Of a stretch of DNA of 64,000 bases, positions 14,401 through 26,441 are shown piece after piece. The stretch covers positions 5,138,280 through 5,202,279 of the forward strand of contig JAQFVV010000014.1 of the NCBI GenBank assembly GCA_028023455.1, in the 5' to 3' direction. The stretch is from Epiperipatus broadwayi. Lineage: Eukaryota > Onychophora > Udeonychophora > Euonychophora > Peripatidae. Each line of letters opens with the position of its first letter. Position 1 is the stretch's first letter. The notes below the pieces were generated by a model. It was not told the origin of the DNA. It saw nothing but the letters and a program-made list of their open reading frames with translations, and did not search any database. The translations under genes and the position numbers were made by a program.

Positions 14401-14991
14401 TTTTATTTATGTAAATGAGACAACTATTATTGTTCACTTCTTTTTACATTTAATACTCATCAATTAAAGTCTATTTTCTCTCTAATACAGGCATTATCAT
14501 AAAATTGGTATTAAGTAATTACATTGTTTGATGCTTCAACAGAAACCTAATCCAACTAAAATATCTTTCAACTATAGATTCAATAGCATAACATTCATGA
14601 AGATGAAGAATGTACCAATTGTCTTACAATCTTGACATCAAATTTTTAAATCTTATGGAGTACCATGCAAAAAAAAAATAATGATAATATAATTTTTTTA
14701 AAAAAAGGATTTTATGGTGAATGTAAGCATGATTTTTATGTGAAAGTTATAATCTGTTAACATTACAAAGACTATTTTAAAGATTATAAAAAGGTAAAAT
14801 ATTGGTGTTGTTTTGTTTTGTTTTTTTGACAAGATCTGGCTAAGGATAGATTATAATTAATGAAGAGTTACAAAAAAAAAGGCATTAATGTCTTTCAAAA
14901 AATAAATTTTGCTAAAGAAAAAATTAAAATATAGTGATGCTAAAAACCAAATAAACAATCTAAAGATCAGGCTTAAGAAATCAGTTTGTAA

Positions 14992-15600
14992 TAGTAATAT
15001 TAGCGATTAAGCTAATGCACATGCGCTTTAAAGATAAATTATAAATGAATACTCAATTTTTCCAGACACGAGATACAGTATTTTAGAAAGAATGGAATGA
15101 ATCCACCCATTCTTTCGACCCAAACATTTATGTATGGTCAAATCTTAAGTGTGTGGAAATAAGAGCGTGAAGGTGTTACACAATCACTTTAAATTACATT
15201 TGTTATGTTTGAACGAATGATACTTGTGAAATCTTTACAATTTACGAACTGTCATTCTTTAGTTGAAATTAAACATATATAATGAGATATTATTTTATAT
15301 AGCACTATGTTTTTTTATATAATAGTAATATTAGTGATTAAGCCAATGCACATGCGCTTTAAAGATAAATTATAAATGAATACTCCTTCACGCTCTTATT
15401 TCCACACACTTAAGATTTGCCCATACGTTTGGTTTGAAAGAATGGGTGGATTCATTTCATTCTTTCTAAAATACTATATCTCATGTCTGGAAAAATTGAG
15501 TATTCATTTATAATTTATCTTTAAAGCGCATGTGCATTGGCTTAATTGCTAATATTACTAATACATAAAAAACATAGCGCTATATAAAATAAACTTTATC
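14992..15600. repeat. Composite inverted repeat
   Basis: The left arm 14992-15178 (from 'taatattagcgattaagc' to 'agcgtgaagg') is the inverse of about 15380-15562. A further inner copy, 15287-15384, repeats the start of the left arm and is the inverse of 15498-15593, extending to an ATAGC(A/G)CTAT end. A MITE-like foldback with one arm partly duplicated. Confidence 0.78.
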
Positions 15601-16017
15601 AGTAATATTTTATTGTTTGCTTTACTGATTTCGTTTTTTCTTATTCTTATGGAGTTAGAATATCTGTAGTCATTCACGAGTAACTGCAAATGATTATGAC
15701 TATCAGACATTAAAAATAGGTCTAAAATGATAAAGATGTCAACTGCTACATATAGGGAATCACATCAAATGAATTTTGATAAAATTGTTTAAAATTAACA
15801 TGTTTGTAGAAATATATATGCTTGCAACACAGAATAAAATGATTCTAATGAAAACACTATATATTAATATATTTAATAACCATGCTATGATGCTATAAAT
15901 TAAGAATATTCATATAATATTATTTCAGTTTTAAAAAGATTATAATATTTAAAAATGTATTTTATAAATTAAAGTTATTTACATATGATAGAATCATACT
16001 ATACAAGAAGTACTTAC

Positions 16018-16194
16018 AATTTTTAGTTGTTCTGTAGGTAATAATTCATCGACAAATAAAAATCTCAAAATTGTATGTTTAAGCCGATAAAATAAAGATC
16101 GTTCCCAAGAAATAGCTCCAGCTACAGGTGGGAAGCCAGCATACACAGGTGGATTTTCATAATTATCTTTAAATAATGTGTACATTTTATCAAC
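16018..16194 (-). CDS. DNAH10-like: Axonemal dynein heavy chain (DNAH10-like), internal exon E, tail region
   Basis: 177-nt exon (59 codons), phase 0 at both ends. It reads VDKMYTLFKDNYENPPVYAG, then FPPVAGAISWERSLFYRLKH and TILRF. The 'NPP...PPVAGAI-W-RSLF-R-KHT-LRF' block is the most diagnostic in the window: axonemal heavy chains share P-P-x-A-G-x-I-x-W-x-R-x-L, and this version looks most like DNAH10. Acceptor TTTTTAG|GTTGAT (AG at 16196-16195), donor AAATT|GTAAGT (GT at 16017-16016). It lies 11.9 kb below exon D and 14.1 kb above exon F; both introns are packed with repeats. Confidence 0.88.
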
Positions 16195-16319
16195 CTAAAA
16201 AATATATATTAGTTTTAAAAATTCTTTATTTGACAGATTAGAAAGTGTATCAAATCTGATAAAAAATATATTAAACCATAAGTTTCAATAGATAATTGAT
16301 TATTATTATACATAAATCA

Positions 16320-16485
16320 CATTGTTGCAGCTATCATGTTAAATAAACCAATAAAACATTAGCAATCTGTTATCAAGACAACACTATAATTATATAATAA
16401 ATTCATTTTATACTTAAATGTTTACAATAGATTGCTAATATTCTACTGATTTATTTAAACATGACAGCTGTAATGATATGCATAA
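16320..16485. repeat. Inverted repeat, MITE-like
   Basis: About 55-bp imperfect arms: 16322-16375 ('tgttgcagctatcatgtta', 'acattagcaatctgtta') against 16428-16483 in inverse ('acagattgctaata', 'catgacagctgtaatga'), with an AT-rich centre. Confidence 0.65.
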
Positions 16486-16570
16486 AAATTTAATGAATTA
16501 TCCATTTAAAAATATGCTATATGTATTATAATAACCACACAAATAGTAATAAAATATTTGTATTTTTATA

Positions 16571-16784
16571 TTGGAGTATTTCCATCATCTAATATTGAGT
16601 ATTCAATGTCTTTAGAAAAATTTAACTTTATTTAAATTTTCAAAGTACATTCAATTGTTAGTAATAGCACACAGATAATATGTGTGCTATTACTAACAAT
16701 TGAATGTACATTGAAAAATTTAAATAAAATTATTTTTTTCTAAAGACATTCAATTCTTAATACTAAATGATGGAAATAGTCCAA
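16571..16784. mobile_element. MITE with TTGG...CCAA ends and TATA flanks
   Basis: 214-bp near-perfect palindrome with ends TTGGAGTATTTCCATC and its inverse, flanked on both sides by TATA (16567-16570 and 16785-16788), a probable TA or TATA target duplication. The centre is 'agcacacagataatatgtgtgct'-like. Same ends as the larger copy at 34593-35816 and a remnant at 81-130. Confidence 0.75.
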
Positions 16785-17020
16785 TATATAAATATCATTA
16801 AAATACCATCTTCATAAACCTTCAGGAAAACAGTAATAATATATATCTTATATAAAAATACTTTCACTTTCATAGATCACAATCATTATCAATTGAATTT
16901 GTTTTTCATTCACATAAGTTCACATGATAGCAACTATAATCTAAGTATTCAAAAATTCTTTTTTATTATTATTACTGCTTTATAAGAACTATTATTAAAT
17001 TTAAAGTTATATATATATAT

Positions 17021-17245
17021 AACTATAAGGACATGTGAAAATTTTACAAATCTATTTAAATAATAATTGAACTGCCCTCTAGCTGCCAAGTTCGATAACT
17101 TTTTACACATTGTAAAAAGTTATCGAACTTGGCAGCTAGAGGGCAGTTCAATTATTATTGTAAAAAGTTATCGAACTTGGCAGCTAGAGGGCAGTTCAAT
17201 TATTATTTAAATAGATTTGTAAAATTTTCACATGTCCTTATAGTT
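17021..17245. repeat. Near-perfect foldback with one arm partly duplicated
   Basis: Left arm 17021-17107 is exactly inverse to 17160-17245. A 48-bp inner part of the right arm ('tgtaaaaagttatcgaactt', 'ggcagctagagggcag', 'ttcaattattat') occurs twice in tandem (about 17111-17158 and 17159-17206). Identity is near total, suggesting recent origin. Confidence 0.85.
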
Positions 17246-18448
17246 AGTTATTCATTATTAAAATATTATTTGTCATTACATATATATATTGAAATGTTTT
17301 TCATGATGTTAACACTAGTATGATATCAGGTCATCGATAGGATTTGGACATCCAGCAGATTAGTTACTAATAAAAAAAATAGTAATCCTCATAAATATTT
17401 ATAATAAAGAGATTATGGATTATTTTAGTTTTATAAAAAAAGTTTGATTTTAATAGTAGATTATACTATTTTATAATGTTTTGAATAGATTTAAAACAAA
17501 CATTGGCATATCTCAAGAGTTTTTCCCATTAATACAAATCAAATTATGATGGCTTTAGTATATAAAATTAGTATGGAGTTACCCCTCATAATAAATACTC
17601 AGAGATCTATGCTGTGGGTCACATATAGGTCATAAATATATATAACCAATTCAAACAATAATCATTATCAAAAAATATAATGCAGTAATGTATTAACTTT
17701 AACTTTATTCTTTATATATCTTATGCATACATTCCACAATTATTTTATTATTCTTAAAATAGCACCATACTTTATAAATAACTCATTAAAAAACCCATGA
17801 AATATATCACACAAACATGATAGAGAGCAAAATAATAAGAATATATTTAGATTCATGTAAGGTTGTTCTCATAAATAATTACATGACAAAAATTCTTTTA
17901 ACTTCTCATTGATCCTTACTTTATTAATGCATGTAGATGTCAATCAATTCCCATTAGCAAATCAATTCAATAACTCAGCATTAAAGATCATTTTAAATTA
18001 CAAAATTTACCAATAATAATCATTCACAATAAGGGTAAAGTGTGTCACAGTTATCTCGATTTAACCAGCATTTGTCTTTGTATAATTTGTGACTGAGAAC
18101 GAAAAACAAGATTTATTTAAAATTTCTTCATTTTGTTTTAATATCTAATTGAATAATTGAAAACACTCAGTTAATTGCAGTCATTTTATTTAAAATTTTT
18201 AGAAAACAAAATATGAATTAATCTTACTGTTGATACGGTTTATAGTACATATACAAAAGATAATGACAAACTCTTAATATTCTTAAGAAATTATAATAGT
18301 AATAGTAACAAGTCAGAAGTCACATGACTTATATATAGCTTGCACTTACTAAAATGTAAAGTTAAGAGCGTGCTAATAGCTCTAAACAAGCTTTTTTTTT
18401 TTATGATAAATGCTACTACAAGAGAAGGCATTCAAATCGTGGTCCCCA

Positions 18449-18489
18449 TCCCCAGACCGGTTTCGACCTATGGGTCTCTTCAGTGAGGA
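18449..18489 (-). ncRNA. Hammerhead ribozyme candidate, left arm of hairpin element
   Basis: Exact inverted counterpart of 18555-18595: same stem I, CUGAAGA, stem II, GAAA and GUC site on the minus strand. This orientation is the sense strand of the dynein pre-mRNA, so the motif would be present in the intron transcript; there the two arms can also pair with each other, which would compete with ribozyme folding. Confidence 0.7.
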
Positions 18490-18554
18490 GTTGGGACATT
18501 AGATCTAAAAAACCAACTCAAGCAAAGCATTTTTTTTAGATCTAATGTCCCAAC

Positions 18555-18595
18555 TCCTCACTGAAGAGACCCATAGGTCGAAACCGGTCTGGGGA
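18555..18595 (+). ncRNA. Hammerhead ribozyme candidate, right arm of hairpin element
   Basis: Stem I UCCUCA (18555-18560) pairs with UGGGGA (18590-18595), 6 bp with one U·G. Core CUGAAGA (18561-18567). Stem II GACC-CAUA-GGUC (18568-18579), 4 perfect pairs. GAAA (18580-18583). Stem III is the self-complementary ACCGGU (18583-18588), followed by C17 (18589), giving a GUC cleavage site. A stem III without room for a proper loop is typical of hammerheads that act as dimers. Confidence 0.72.
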
Positions 18596-19759
18596 TGGGG
18601 ACCACGATTTGAATGCCTTCTCTTGTAGTAGCATTTATCATAAAAAAAAAAAAAGCTTGTTTAGAGCTATTAGCACGCTCTTAACTTTAAGAAATTATAG
18701 TAATTGTACATGAAATAATGAAATAGACAGTAAATGTAATATGAACAACATGCTACTGGAAATCTATCTAACTCTGTGTTTAAGTAATGGTAGCAGTTAT
18801 AATAAATGATGAGGCAATAATTTTGCATTTATTGGTTCAAAATGATGTCTATTTTCAAATCTGTAATAGATCATGATTAAATAATAATATAGTTCAATGA
18901 TCCTTTTGTAAACAGCATTAAATAATCTCTTATGGTTTTGAAAAAATTTATATTGATTATCTTCTTGAGACTATCTATTTTACATCAACATTTGTCATTT
19001 GGATTGAAACCACAACAGGTTCACCAATGTATGAGAAAATTTGTGATTATTCCATAAAATTTGAAGTACACGTCCAAGGCTTTGGCTCCAAGATGAAAAA
19101 GAAGAGAGAACTTGTAATCAGTTTATGCATGCTATTTATACACAGATAAGATGATTTCTAAAAAGTTCCCCATTCAATAATCAAAAAGTCAATTTTGATA
19201 AAGTCAGTATAAATCATTATCAGAATTCTAATTTAAACATATAATTATGGGCTTATCATTATCCATGTGGAAATCAACCCTTTCTATTAATTACATGAAT
19301 ATAATTACTACAGTTTAACCTTAAATTTTAAACTTGAAGAAAGTGTTTTTTTATATAAACATAACAGAACAGGCTGTATATAATATTTATATTACTAAAC
19401 ATAAATTTAAAAAGAAATGTAATTATTTACTTTTATTTGCCTGTTTCCCCCGAGATTTATTTTGAAGTTAATACTTTTAATTTATTTTAAAACAATAGTT
19501 TAACACACACTAATTTTCAATATTTGAATTTTGTATGTTTCATTAATAGATTCTTTAAATAAAAATTATTTTATGATTATAGATATATTTTCATACATAT
19601 GAAATAAGCATTGCTTATATCTATATGGAATATTATTTCACCCCTCCCCTTCCGTTTTTATGACACAACAACATATATGACAAGTGGTGGAATGAGAGGT
19701 GATAGAGAAAAGTTCATTATCATATATCAATCCCTTGATGGTTGTGAGAGAAAAATAGA

Positions 19760-21650
19760 GCTGGCCATATTTAGATATCCATAAATTAAATGATATAACT
19801 GTTCTAGATTAATCACTTGCAATAAATGAATTTTTGATTAAATTCCATAGAAATACTACTTTTACTATGGTATATTTAAAATCAAGCTATTGGAAAATTC
19901 TGTTACATCCACAATATACAGCATTTAGATATGAGAGATATACTTACATTTTTAAATTTGTGCTTTTTGAACTTATTGACAGCTATTTTGATATGATATT
20001 ATTTGACAAAGTAAAAAATTATCATTTGGTATGTAAATAGTGTCATCATCATCACTTCATGAGATGTAAAAAAATACTTTAATCATCTCACAATATTCTA
20101 TAAATAATGTTGTAAAAATATAATGATTAACTTAAAAACAATACTTTAGCAGTTATCCATCCTGATAAAATATATGTAATAAAAAGTTATCTTCAACCAA
20201 AAACAGAAAGTAGTTAAGATCATTTTTAGAGTTGTGCAATTATTACCATAGGTTTTATAACAATTTTGAAAAAAAAAAATACAGAATCATTATTACACTT
20301 GTAGATTCTAAAATATAGTGAGAATTTACAAAAGGTCAAGGATAATTTCCTTAAAAAAAGCTGTCATATCCTAATTTCAACTGAACATTTTATGTGCAAA
20401 TGAATAATAATGAATTTAATAAATTTGGTCTTGGGGTAATGATGTCCCAAACTAATGAACAACAGACAAGTCAAATTTTGAATTTCTGCAGTTGAACATT
20501 AAACAGGATGAAAGAAATTATATAATGATGGAAAAGAAATTTTTGGTCATTTTATGGGCATTTTCAAAATATAAGCAATTTTTATTAGAATCTGATAGCA
20601 TCATTATGACTGACCATTAATAGTTAAAACTGTTAAACAATGTATATCTTACTATTGAATATTTTATTTGGAGGATCCTTTTAGGATAAAGATAATATTA
20701 CAGCTGATATTCTTAGCCATCACTCAATTAATGTATCTAAGTAAAATGTCAGCAGTGATATAATTAGTGTTTATATTACTATTAATAGATGAATCTGTGG
20801 AAAGGAGTTACAGAAACTCAAATAGTGATAATAGAAGATGAGGATTAGAGAATAATTATATCCTGTTAAAGAGAGATTTATCATCTCATAATATTTATAA
20901 ATTGCTTCAATAAAGGCACAGCATTATAAGTTAAATGATGGTTTGTGGTGTAAAAATCTTTTAATTGCAAAAATCTTTGGAGGATTTTCATACACAACAA
21001 AATGTATGTCCATTGTCTATATAAACATTATGGTCCTGAGCAAAGTTGAAGAAATATTACAGAGATAATCTAACTGGCTAACCTATACACTCAGGTATTA
21101 TCAATTTTGAGAACATACCATGTCAGTTCCCAGATTAAACCAGCAAATAAATTATTTTCTGGAACACTTCATTATATAAAATCCATTAATCCCAATGATC
21201 TTTTTTCATTGATGTCTATAGTCCATTACCAAGATTTATATGGTATAGATTTTGACCATTGTGTATAATACATTCTCAAAATGTGTAACCATATGCTCTA
21301 TCCAAAAGACAACTGCATGAAGTGCCCACTAGATAACACAAAAACAATAAATTCTCATAATTGCTAAACCTAAAGCAATCTTAATAAATCATAATATTTG
21401 TTTTCAATCCAGAAAATGTAAGCAATGAATAAGCCATCAGTATATATTAAATATTTTACATCCATAAGAAATGCCCAATCTAACTCACTTTGAAAGAATT
21501 ATGAGGAAGTTAGAGAAACTGTTTAGATTGAATATCAATACCAATCATAGAGAATGAGGAAAAAAATTTCCAGACATAGTAAACTACATCAATTGGACAC
21601 AAAATAATTCTATCATATTGCTACCTATTTGTCTGCACATGAAAAAAAAA
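19760..21650 (+). mobile_element. Decayed Ty3/Gypsy-type LTR retrotransposon pol region
   Basis: Scattered but ordered pol motifs on the plus strand. RT at about 19770-20000 ('DIHKLNDITVLD', 'VYLKSSYWKILLHP', 'TAFRYERYTYIFKFVLF', parallel to the DYRKLN...LDLKSGYWQI...TAFRTERGLYEF pattern). RNase H at about 20500-20620 ('RNYIMMEKKFLVILWAFSKY', then 'IIMTDH'). An integrase-core-like stretch at about 21205-21240 ('FSLMSIVHYQD' in one frame, 'SIDVYSPLPRF' in another). Frames shift repeatedly and stops are common; no LTRs or primer-binding site could be placed. A dead, old copy. Confidence 0.72.
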
Positions 21651-22199
21651 CAGTCAAAATATGATCAAATTAAAATTGCCCATCAACAAAGAAGAGATTG
21701 ATACTATTCTGGATAAAAAAGGCACATTTTAGATTAACTCAAGAGATAGTGGAGTAAGAACAAACCTTTTCTTTTTGTTTATCTTCTTATTACAGTAGTT
21801 ACTCCCAAGAAAGACCACTTTCTTTTTATTTACAATAAAAAATCAAAGACTGTATTTTTTTTGTTTTAAGCCAGCCTACTTTCTTCCATCCTTACCCTTC
21901 AACACTGACAATCTGGTTGTAATATTAAATTAAAGCTTTAAAGAAAAACAAAATGAACAACACCAAAACAAAACAAAAAACTTTGGAATTGATTGCCTTA
22001 CAAATTAATCACAACAACAAAACAGATTCATTGAAAAAATAAATTTATTAACGACATATGACTGTAATTAATAAGAAAACTTTTTTGGCTGAAAAGTGGA
22101 AAGTCTACCTATTTTTGAACAACATTTGATTACTACAACAATTGAAAGAACAAATAGCCAGAAATTACTTTGGAGACTAGTGAGCTCACACGAACTGCC

Positions 22200-22490
22200 A
22201 GATTTACCACATAAACATTGTTTGACAAATGGCAGGATGTTTTGAGCCTGCAGAAGGGCAGCTTCATCAGCTTCTGTATTTGGGACATCTTACAGTTGAA
22301 TCATTATGCTACTGCCTTCAGCCATTTTGTTTTTCTCATACGAGTCACAGCCAAAATTGGACTTTTTCACAAACACCTGCAATCGAGCTGTGGCAAAGCC
22401 ATTTCCAAATTTAAAACACTTCACACTGCATAGGAAAGCATTGCTGATATGCTGACAATTGGTAGTAGGTAATACTACATTAGATGGGGT
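22200..22490. repeat. Diverged relative of the GGTACTGG element, GC-richer patch
   Basis: The stretch 'gcataggaaagcattgc' to 'agtaggtaatactaca' parallels 'gtgtagggaagtgtggc' to 'agtagtatataatacta' of the 62-kb copy. The GC-richer base composition allows short chance frames (22218-22433, 22229-22414) with no family features. Confidence 0.45.
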
Positions 22491-23797
22491 CTAGAAAAAA
22501 CCATTTGGAACATTTCAACAGTTCTAAGACATTCCAGTACACATAGCCTCAGATTAAATAAATGGTAGTGAAGTGCCATTACTAATCATATGCATAGAAA
22601 GCCACAAATCTGGGCAGAACATTTCTGTGCATATGTATAGAAAGTGACACAATCACATGGCCCAATTAAATGGCTATTACAATTGTAGTGTTGTATTAGG
22701 CGTAGCTCTTACTGATCGGTAGGGTCATAGTTTCGGCTACATAAACTGCATCATGAGGTCACTAAATGGCTATTATGATCATATGTTCAGCTGCAAAAGT
22801 GGTATTATTCTGTGTTTACACAGAAAAAGTGCCGCCAAACGATGGACAGTGGCTATTTAACAAATATCTTTTCTTCTCAATTTACAATAATACCATGCTT
22901 AACCATATTTCTTTTAAAAAAGGAATTATAAGCTGGTATTCATAAAATTAAAAGAAAGTATCATCCTTGATATAAGTGTAATCTAAAATATAATCACATT
23001 CAATATTAATTACCATTTTCCTATAAAAAGATTAGACTTTAAATTAATCATTAGACTTGATCATCTACTCACAACACTAGATTAGAAAAAAATCTATCAC
23101 CAATAATGAGCATATAAGGCAGCCCTAAACTTCAAGAAGATTATCTTAATTAAGCATAATGTGAAATCTACCACCACACATATTAACTAATAACAATATG
23201 CCCAAATAAAACTTTGCTCTATTCCAAGTTTTAGAAAAAGTATTCATGACACAGGACTATGTTAATGGTTCATGAAGTATAGCCTTCACAAATTTCTATC
23301 TTTTTTAAGCTATTTTAACTATCATTATAATAATAAAATATTTAATTCATAAAATATTTGTTAGTTTAACATGAATAGTAAAAAAATATTAATCAAAAAC
23401 TTGACGGCGAAATGGATAATAATATGAGTTCATAGATAAAAGAAAGATCATTTTAGAAGTTAAATAAAGTTCATGAAATATCTATAAATTAAAATGACTT
23501 TGATACATTTATTTCAAATCAGTCTTTCTATAACAGTCAGCAAAGTCCATTAGTGATAATAAGAATATTTATTTCTTTTACATATTTGTTACATTTGATT
23601 TTTAAAAAATCTTGTTTTTCCTCAGTTGATTTTACACATTTAGTCACAATCACTTTCCTGCATATATTTGAACTATTTACTTTGTCATCAGCAGTTTTCC
23701 ACATATTTAAAATATACATCATTGATAACTGAATGCATATATATATATGATCAATAGATGACTTGGAGTCAGTGTTTAGATTTAGTTTCTAGCTCTA

Positions 23798-23847
23798 TCC
23801 TTCACTGATGATAGCAAATTTAGCTTGAAATCAGCTGATCTGAGGGG
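23798..23847 (+). ncRNA. Type I hammerhead ribozyme candidate
   Basis: All parts are in canonical order. Stem I 5' strand UCCUUCA (23798-23804), core CUGAUGA (23805-23811), stem II AGC/GCU closing on AAAUUUA (23813-23825, with a U·U mismatch next to the core), GAAA (23827-23830), stem III AUC-AGCU-GAU (23830-23839), cleavage base C (23840) and stem I 3' strand UGAGGGG (23841-23847). Stem I has 7 pairs including two G·U. The short stem III is as in hammerheads of Penelope-like elements and newt satellite DNA. The motif lies inside a 13-bp inverted repeat (23748-23760 and 23933-23945). Self-cleavage is predicted only; short stem II is the weak point. Confidence 0.72.
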
Positions 23848-26132
23848 GACAAAATGAAAGAGATAGTGAATTCTGACTCTTTTGTCGTTTATGCAACAAA
23901 CGTATGCTTGGTTGGTGTTTTTGGTAAAACGCCATCTATTGATCATAAATACAAGCGACAGCAAGTTAACGTGATTAAAACTTGTTTTTGTTTTTCATAT
24001 ATATATATATTGTTGGCACATGGTTAATTTAATTATTTTAAGGCCACCAAAATTATTCTGATGATGCCAATTCTGTACATTTAGAAAATAGTTCCTACTT
24101 TATACATGCAATGGATGGAAAGTTGCTTGGTGCCTGAGATTTCTGCTAATTGCTTATTAGTTTAAAACTGATTCTTCTACTGATGATCAGCATAATGAGG
24201 CAAAAAACAGATAACTTCTGTTGCACAGAATTTTAATCTCATCATTACAAACAGAATTATTATAGAAATTTTCTATTTTTAAATCAATGACAATTTTGTA
24301 ACAAAGAAATATAATAGATATAAAAAATATTTTATAATAAATGCTTCTATTTACTTTGGACTACAAACACAAAATATAATTGTTTCTTCCTCCACAATGG
24401 GTGTTTGTATATTTAGCTTGAAATAGAAGTAGGGAAAGGGTCCAGAAATTACTTAAGTAATCCTTTCTTATAAAACAAATTTACAAAATATAAATAAATT
24501 CTATTGTGTGTGTATATATATATTAAGCCAGGATTTTATATAAATAAAATTTTTAAAACAAGCAGAAATTCATGTTTTTGACATGCACTACTGAAAACTT
24601 ATTGAAATGACATCAATGTATTTAAAATTAAAATATTTAAAATTTAATTCTTCAACTCCTTTGGTTTAAGAAACTAAGGAACCTACCTAAAATATTTAAG
24701 TGTCATATTGCATTGCTAGTGATTTATAACAAATATACAAAATTTGAACCAAGTCTATTGAATATAAGTATATTACACTTTGATTTTAAAATTTTATCCA
24801 AATAAATCTTGAATCAAACAAACAAAGATTCTAACTTAAATAAAATAATTTAATTAAAACAAAGAAACAAAATTGTGACTTAAATGCATTTAATAAAAAA
24901 AATATAACAATGCTTAATTACAAATTACAGATAACATATCATTTTAAGAGCAATCAATTCTGATACCATAACAATATAATACAAATTTTATCTCTGACTT
25001 TCAATTTATTTTATGCAAAACCTTAATTTAATATTCTGTAATTATTATTTTTACTTGAAATTCATTAATTAATATACATTCATTGCCCTAGAAATGTAAC
25101 AGTTTAAGTTGTTTTCATTGGAAGAAAGCTTTAAAAATCAAATTTAACATTAAACCATTATTTTTTTATCAGAATATAACAAATTTATATATCTATAAAT
25201 ATTTTTGTTTAAAAATAAAGTAAATTTTAAAAAATTACATGTGATCATTTTAAATATTGATAAAATTATATCATGATCAAAACAAATACACTATTTTGTC
25301 ACTCATTTGTCAGAGAATATTAATTTTTTTTCAATAATAAATTATTTTTTTATTTGATAATTGTTTTTAAAATGTGAATGAATAAATATTGATATCTGAT
25401 AAATCTATCAATTTCAGCTTTAAAACTTTTTTAATATTTTTTACAGTATTGCATTTATATTCTAACAGACAGTCATGATTAAGTATTAGCAAACAGTTTG
25501 TAACAACTTTCCCTGAAATTTGATTTGTTCAAAATATGATGTTCTATTTTTAATAAAGTTAGAGACTGCCATAGGATAATAGCAAACAGTCAAGGTGGAT
25601 GATTCAAGTTGCCAAATTTTGAGATATCCTAACATCTATAAAAAAAATTTATAATAAATTAAAAATAATATATATAAAATTAGCTATATTTTTTTTTAAA
25701 AAGTTAGCAATTTTCTCAATATGTGACAAATTGATACTCAAATGAATTGCTTTGGAGAGGAAATTAAATGTTAAAAACTTTATTTAAATAAATTTTTTAT
25801 CTTAATAAAAGACTTAAACTCATAAAAAGAAACTTTCTTATAACATTTTTATTTAACTCAAAATAAAAGCATTTTTATTTAAACTTAAAATAAAAATATT
25901 TTTATTTAAATCTAAATAAAATTCCCTATATCTAATGTGAGTGCCAACATCTGATCTAAATTACAATACTGTAGTATGTTATATTTATATGTCTATAATA
26001 TTTTACTAATAAGTAATCTAATGTTTGAACCTTAAATTAATCTCCTTATTATCAAGCATTTGAATAAACTTGAAATGAATATTTTTGTTTTAATATAAAC
26101 ATATTTACTGCCAGGAAATAATATTTTTAGGT

Positions 26133-26160
26133 AATAAATAATAAATAAATAAATAAATAA
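26133..26160. repeat. (AATA)n microsatellite
   Basis: About six AATA units. Confidence 0.8.
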
Positions 26161-26441
26161 GGTAAAAAATTAACATCAATATATTTATTTTATCTATTTG
26201 TAATAATAATATATTTACAGCACTTGTAAGATATCATGGTCTACTACAATTGGTGCAACTATAAATGTATAACTGTTACCAGTAGGCATTAGTGCTTGGA
26301 AGAATTCTATGACTCATTCCAATAAACCTAAAATTTCCAGCCATATGATTGTTTTAGTGAAAAATCCAATATTGTTTGCACCAACAATTTTCCATTCTGA
26401 AATTAAGCATGGCTGATTGTTTTATCCAAATAATGAATAGC

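Larger units (their letters stand above)
1915..16017 (-). other. 14.1-kb intron between dynein exons E and F
   Basis: Splice borders and phase fit one intron. From 1915 to about 8470 I see only AT-rich sequence with weak repeats (5333-5480, 6985-7200). After that come a G-homopolymer patch (8478-8662), TA/TG microsatellites, a tRNA-like SINE (10.64 kb), RTE pieces (11.07-11.56 and 12.78-14.40 kb) and a composite inverted repeat (14.99-15.60 kb). Confidence 0.75.
18357..18689. repeat. Near-perfect 333-bp hairpin element carrying two hammerheads
   Basis: Arms of about 155 bp (18357-18510 and 18532-18689) separated by a loop of roughly 20 bases. The outer ends read TAAAGTTAAGAGCG and its inverse. 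The arms are almost identical, so the element is young or gene-converted. No target-site duplication recognised. Confidence 0.85.

Noticed and set aside
14992-18689. Dense cluster of repeats considered as a CRISPR array
   Set aside because: Repeats are inverted, long and unevenly spaced, in a eukaryotic intron; no array structure.
22218-22433. Overlapping frames of 71 and 61 codons
   Set aside because: Chance frames in a GC-richer repeat; no motif, and the region resembles a non-coding element.
24170-24215. CTGATGA at about 24178 as another hammerhead
   Set aside because: No GAAA or pairing stem II follows.
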